Assembly (NCBI GenBank): GCA_964560875.1
Contig: CAZLMW010000012.1
Location: forward strand, 1-64,000
Origin: CAZLMW01 sp964560875
Lineage (GTDB): Bacteria; Myxococcota_A; UBA9042
DNA: 64,000 nucleotides
Reading direction: 5' to 3'
Each line of letters opens with the position of its first letter. The stretch's first letter is position 1. Of this stretch, positions 62,587 to 64,000 are shown piece after piece. The notes under the pieces are model-generated. The model was not told where the DNA came from. It saw only the letters and a list, made by a program, of their open reading frames with translations, and made no database searches. A program made the position numbers and the translations under genes.

Positions 62587-64000
62587 GGCGGATTCCGTTG
62601 GAGGGACGACGCACACACCAGCGGGTGTGTTGGATGCACGACTACGTGCGCGCCGGGACTGTAGCAGAGTCTTGGCGGCGATCATCGTCGCCGCGCTTGT
62701 CGGTGTTCCTGCAGCGGCGGTCGCGCAGTCGGTGACACTCGCCGTGGCGCCATTTGCCAACAAGACGGGCAAAGCCGATCGCGACGCCCTCGCCAAGGGC
62801 CTCGCGGATATGTTGATCACCGACCTGTCGACGTCCAAGGACTTCAAGCTCGTGGAACGGGAGCGGCTGCAGGCGCTCGTGGCCGAGATGAAGCTCGCGA
62901 AGCAGGGGCTGATCGACCGCAAGACCGCGCAGAAGATGGGCAAGCTGCTCGGTGCGGACGCGATCCTGATGGGCACTATGACGGCGCTGGACCCGCAGCT
63001 GCGGCTGGACGCGCGCATCGTGACGGTCGAGGCCGGCGAGGTGATGGCCGCGGCGAAGGCGACCGGCAAGCTCGAGGAGTTCTTCACGGTCGAAGGCAAG
63101 CTTGCCGGCGCGCTGCTCAAGGCGGTCGGTGTCGCGCTTTCACCGATCCAGCGGATGAAGTTGGGCAAGTCGGGAACGCGCAAAATCACCGCTTTTCGAG
63201 CGTATTCACGGGGCTTGGACGCGACCGATCGAGGCGACAAGGCGACCGCGGGCAAGTCGTTCGCGGCGGCGCTGGCCTCCGATCCCGGGTTCGCGAAGGC
63301 AAAGGAGCGACTGGCGGCGCTCGAGAAACGCGTCGCGCAGCTCGAAAAGCGCACCGAAGCGGTGGAACGAGCGGGCGGCCTGATCCTCAAACCGAAGAGC
63401 GCGATCGACCACTGGTCCAACGCGAAAGTGCACCTGTCGCGCGGCAATGACAGCGGCGCGGAAACGTCGATGCGGGCGGCGCTCAAACTCCACCCCGAGT
63501 GTTTCGATGTGCTGCTCGCGTTCGCAAAGCTCCGTTTGCGAGCCGGCGGCAGCGCTCCCGACGATAAGGCCTGGCGCAAGGCCGCCAGGGGGCTCCCCAA
63601 GCCGATCGGACGCGCGCTGTCGGCCATCGCGGCGGCCGATCACGCGCGCTATGTGCGCAACAGCAAGATCGCTGCCGACACGGTGGATAAGGGCAAGGCG
63701 GTGAAGGGCAAGGCGGCGCGGGGCAAGCAGAACAAGTGGGCCGGTTTGAGCGCCTGGCTGCGTCTGGTCGCGCTGGGGCCCAAGCTCAATCCCAGGGCGA
63801 CAGCCGTCGAACGCACCGAAGAGGCGGCGCTTGTCTTCAGATTGCGCGCGACAAACCTCCGGTCGCCCAACGTCGTCGGCTCATTCACCGATCCCGAAGC
63901 CGCGCAGGCCGCCGCGCGCTACGTCAACGGACGCGCCAAGTGGCTGCAATCCCGCGCGCCAACCACCGCCGGTTTTGTGTTTCCGTTGCCCAGAGCCGCA
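62585..64000 (+). CDS. CsgG/FlgO-like protein with TPR-like part, cut by right edge
   Basis: At least 472 residues are visible and the frame is open to the window end. The best start is ATG 62585 (AAGGA 8 bp upstream); GTG 62627 is an alternative. A signal peptide 'VLAAIIVAALVGVPAAAVAQ' suggests secretion. Residues about 50-165 match the CsgG/FlgO fold: 'SVTLAVAPFANKTGKADRD', 'MLITDLSTSKDFKLVERERL' and 'KMGKLLGADAILMGTMTAL'. Behind it are helical repeats ('TAGKSFAAALASDPGFAKAKERLAALEKRV' in pieces), TPR- and coiled-coil-like. Such proteins act in outer-membrane secretion or lipoprotein complexes. No curli genes are visible. Confidence 0.8.
   Translation, partial: MADSVGGTTHTPAGVLDARLRARRDCSRVLAAIIVAALVGVPAAAVAQSVTLAVAPFANKTGKADRDALAKGLADMLITDLSTSKDFKLVERERLQALVAEMKLAKQGLIDRKTAQKMGKLLGADAILMGTMTALDPQLRLDARIVTVEAGEVMAAAKATGKLEEFFTVEGKLAGALLKAVGVALSPIQRMKLGKSGTRKITAFRAYSRGLDATDRGDKATAGKSFAAALASDPGFAKAKERLAALEKRVAQLEKRTEAVERAGGLILKPKSAIDHWSNAKVHLSRGNDSGAETSMRAALKLHPECFDVLLAFAKLRLRAGGSAPDDKAWRKAARGLPKPIGRALSAIAAADHARYVRNSKIAADTVDKGKAVKGKAARGKQNKWAGLSAWLRLVALGPKLNPRATAVERTEEAALVFRLRATNLRSPNVVGSFTDPEAAQAAARYVNGRAKWLQSRAPTTAGFVFPLPRAA

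Overview
The window reads as a high-GC, coding-dense stretch of chromosome from a Myxococcota-like (former deltaproteobacterial) bacterium. The evidence is cumulative: many lipoproteins with clear lipoboxes; a DUF2330 protein ending in a MYXO-CTERM-like tail; very large Cys-rich 'CDDGNPCT' repeat lipoproteins; a TRAP TatT-type lipoprotein; a GldA/permease/GldG/DUF4340 ABC operon; CHASE2-cyclase, FHA and Hpt proteins; and an NtrB/NtrC-type system beside a sigma-54 promoter. No rRNA, tRNA, CRISPR array, IS element or prophage was recognised. No gene-free gap exceeds 300 bp. The largest are 51426-51639 (sigma-54 promoter region), 53104-53313 (divergent regulator promoters) and 48007-48215 (convergent gene ends).

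Layout. 1-4.6 kb (minus strand): CbiX-like chelatase, CHASE2-adenylate/guanylate cyclase, SH3-domain protein, M48 lipoprotein protease, and a DUF6918 protein cut by the left edge. 4.7-7.0 kb (plus): psuG, overlapping a MobA-FdhD fusion. 7.1-10.5 kb: acyl-CoA metabolism block (crotonase; APH-like kinase, DUF6285, acyl-CoA dehydrogenase). 10.6-13.3 kb: DUF2330 surface protein and a FAH-family hydrolase. 13.3-16.7 kb (minus): MBL hydrolase, FHA protein, Xaa-Pro peptidase, orphan Hpt protein. 16.8-22.7 kb (plus): four-gene Gld-like ABC operon and a probable beta-propeller lipoprotein. 22.7-27.5 kb: A-type Fe-S carrier, penicillin-acylase-family lipoprotein, TatT lipoprotein, an NDH-2 gene truncated at its 3' end, and a small Cys lipoprotein.

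27.6-41.9 kb holds the most striking locus: a 973-aa Cys-repeat lipoprotein and a 3370-aa lipoprotein in which about 40 Cys repeats are interleaved with eight jelly-roll-like modules. They flank a divergent coiled-coil protein. Immediately downstream, 42.0-48.0 kb encodes a di-haem c-type cytochrome lipoprotein and a NapA-like molybdopterin reductase with NapG-, NapH- and NapF-like Fe-S proteins.

48.2-53.1 kb (minus) runs PAS histidine kinase, RpoH-like sigma factor, HemN, CBS protein, universal stress protein. The sigma gene is preceded by a textbook sigma-54 -24/-12 element, with two matching dyads about 145 and 165 bp further upstream. The NtrC-like activator and a stand-alone receiver are encoded divergently just beyond. 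I infer a low-oxygen or stress regulatory module (haem synthesis, Usp, nitrate-type reductase) with a sigma-54 to sigma-70-family cascade. 55.1-62.6 kb (minus) has MscS, a lipoprotein, a MaoC dehydratase, an unrecognised 618-aa protein, a truncated MBL gene, a histidine phosphatase and a small membrane protein. A CsgG-like protein runs off the right edge.
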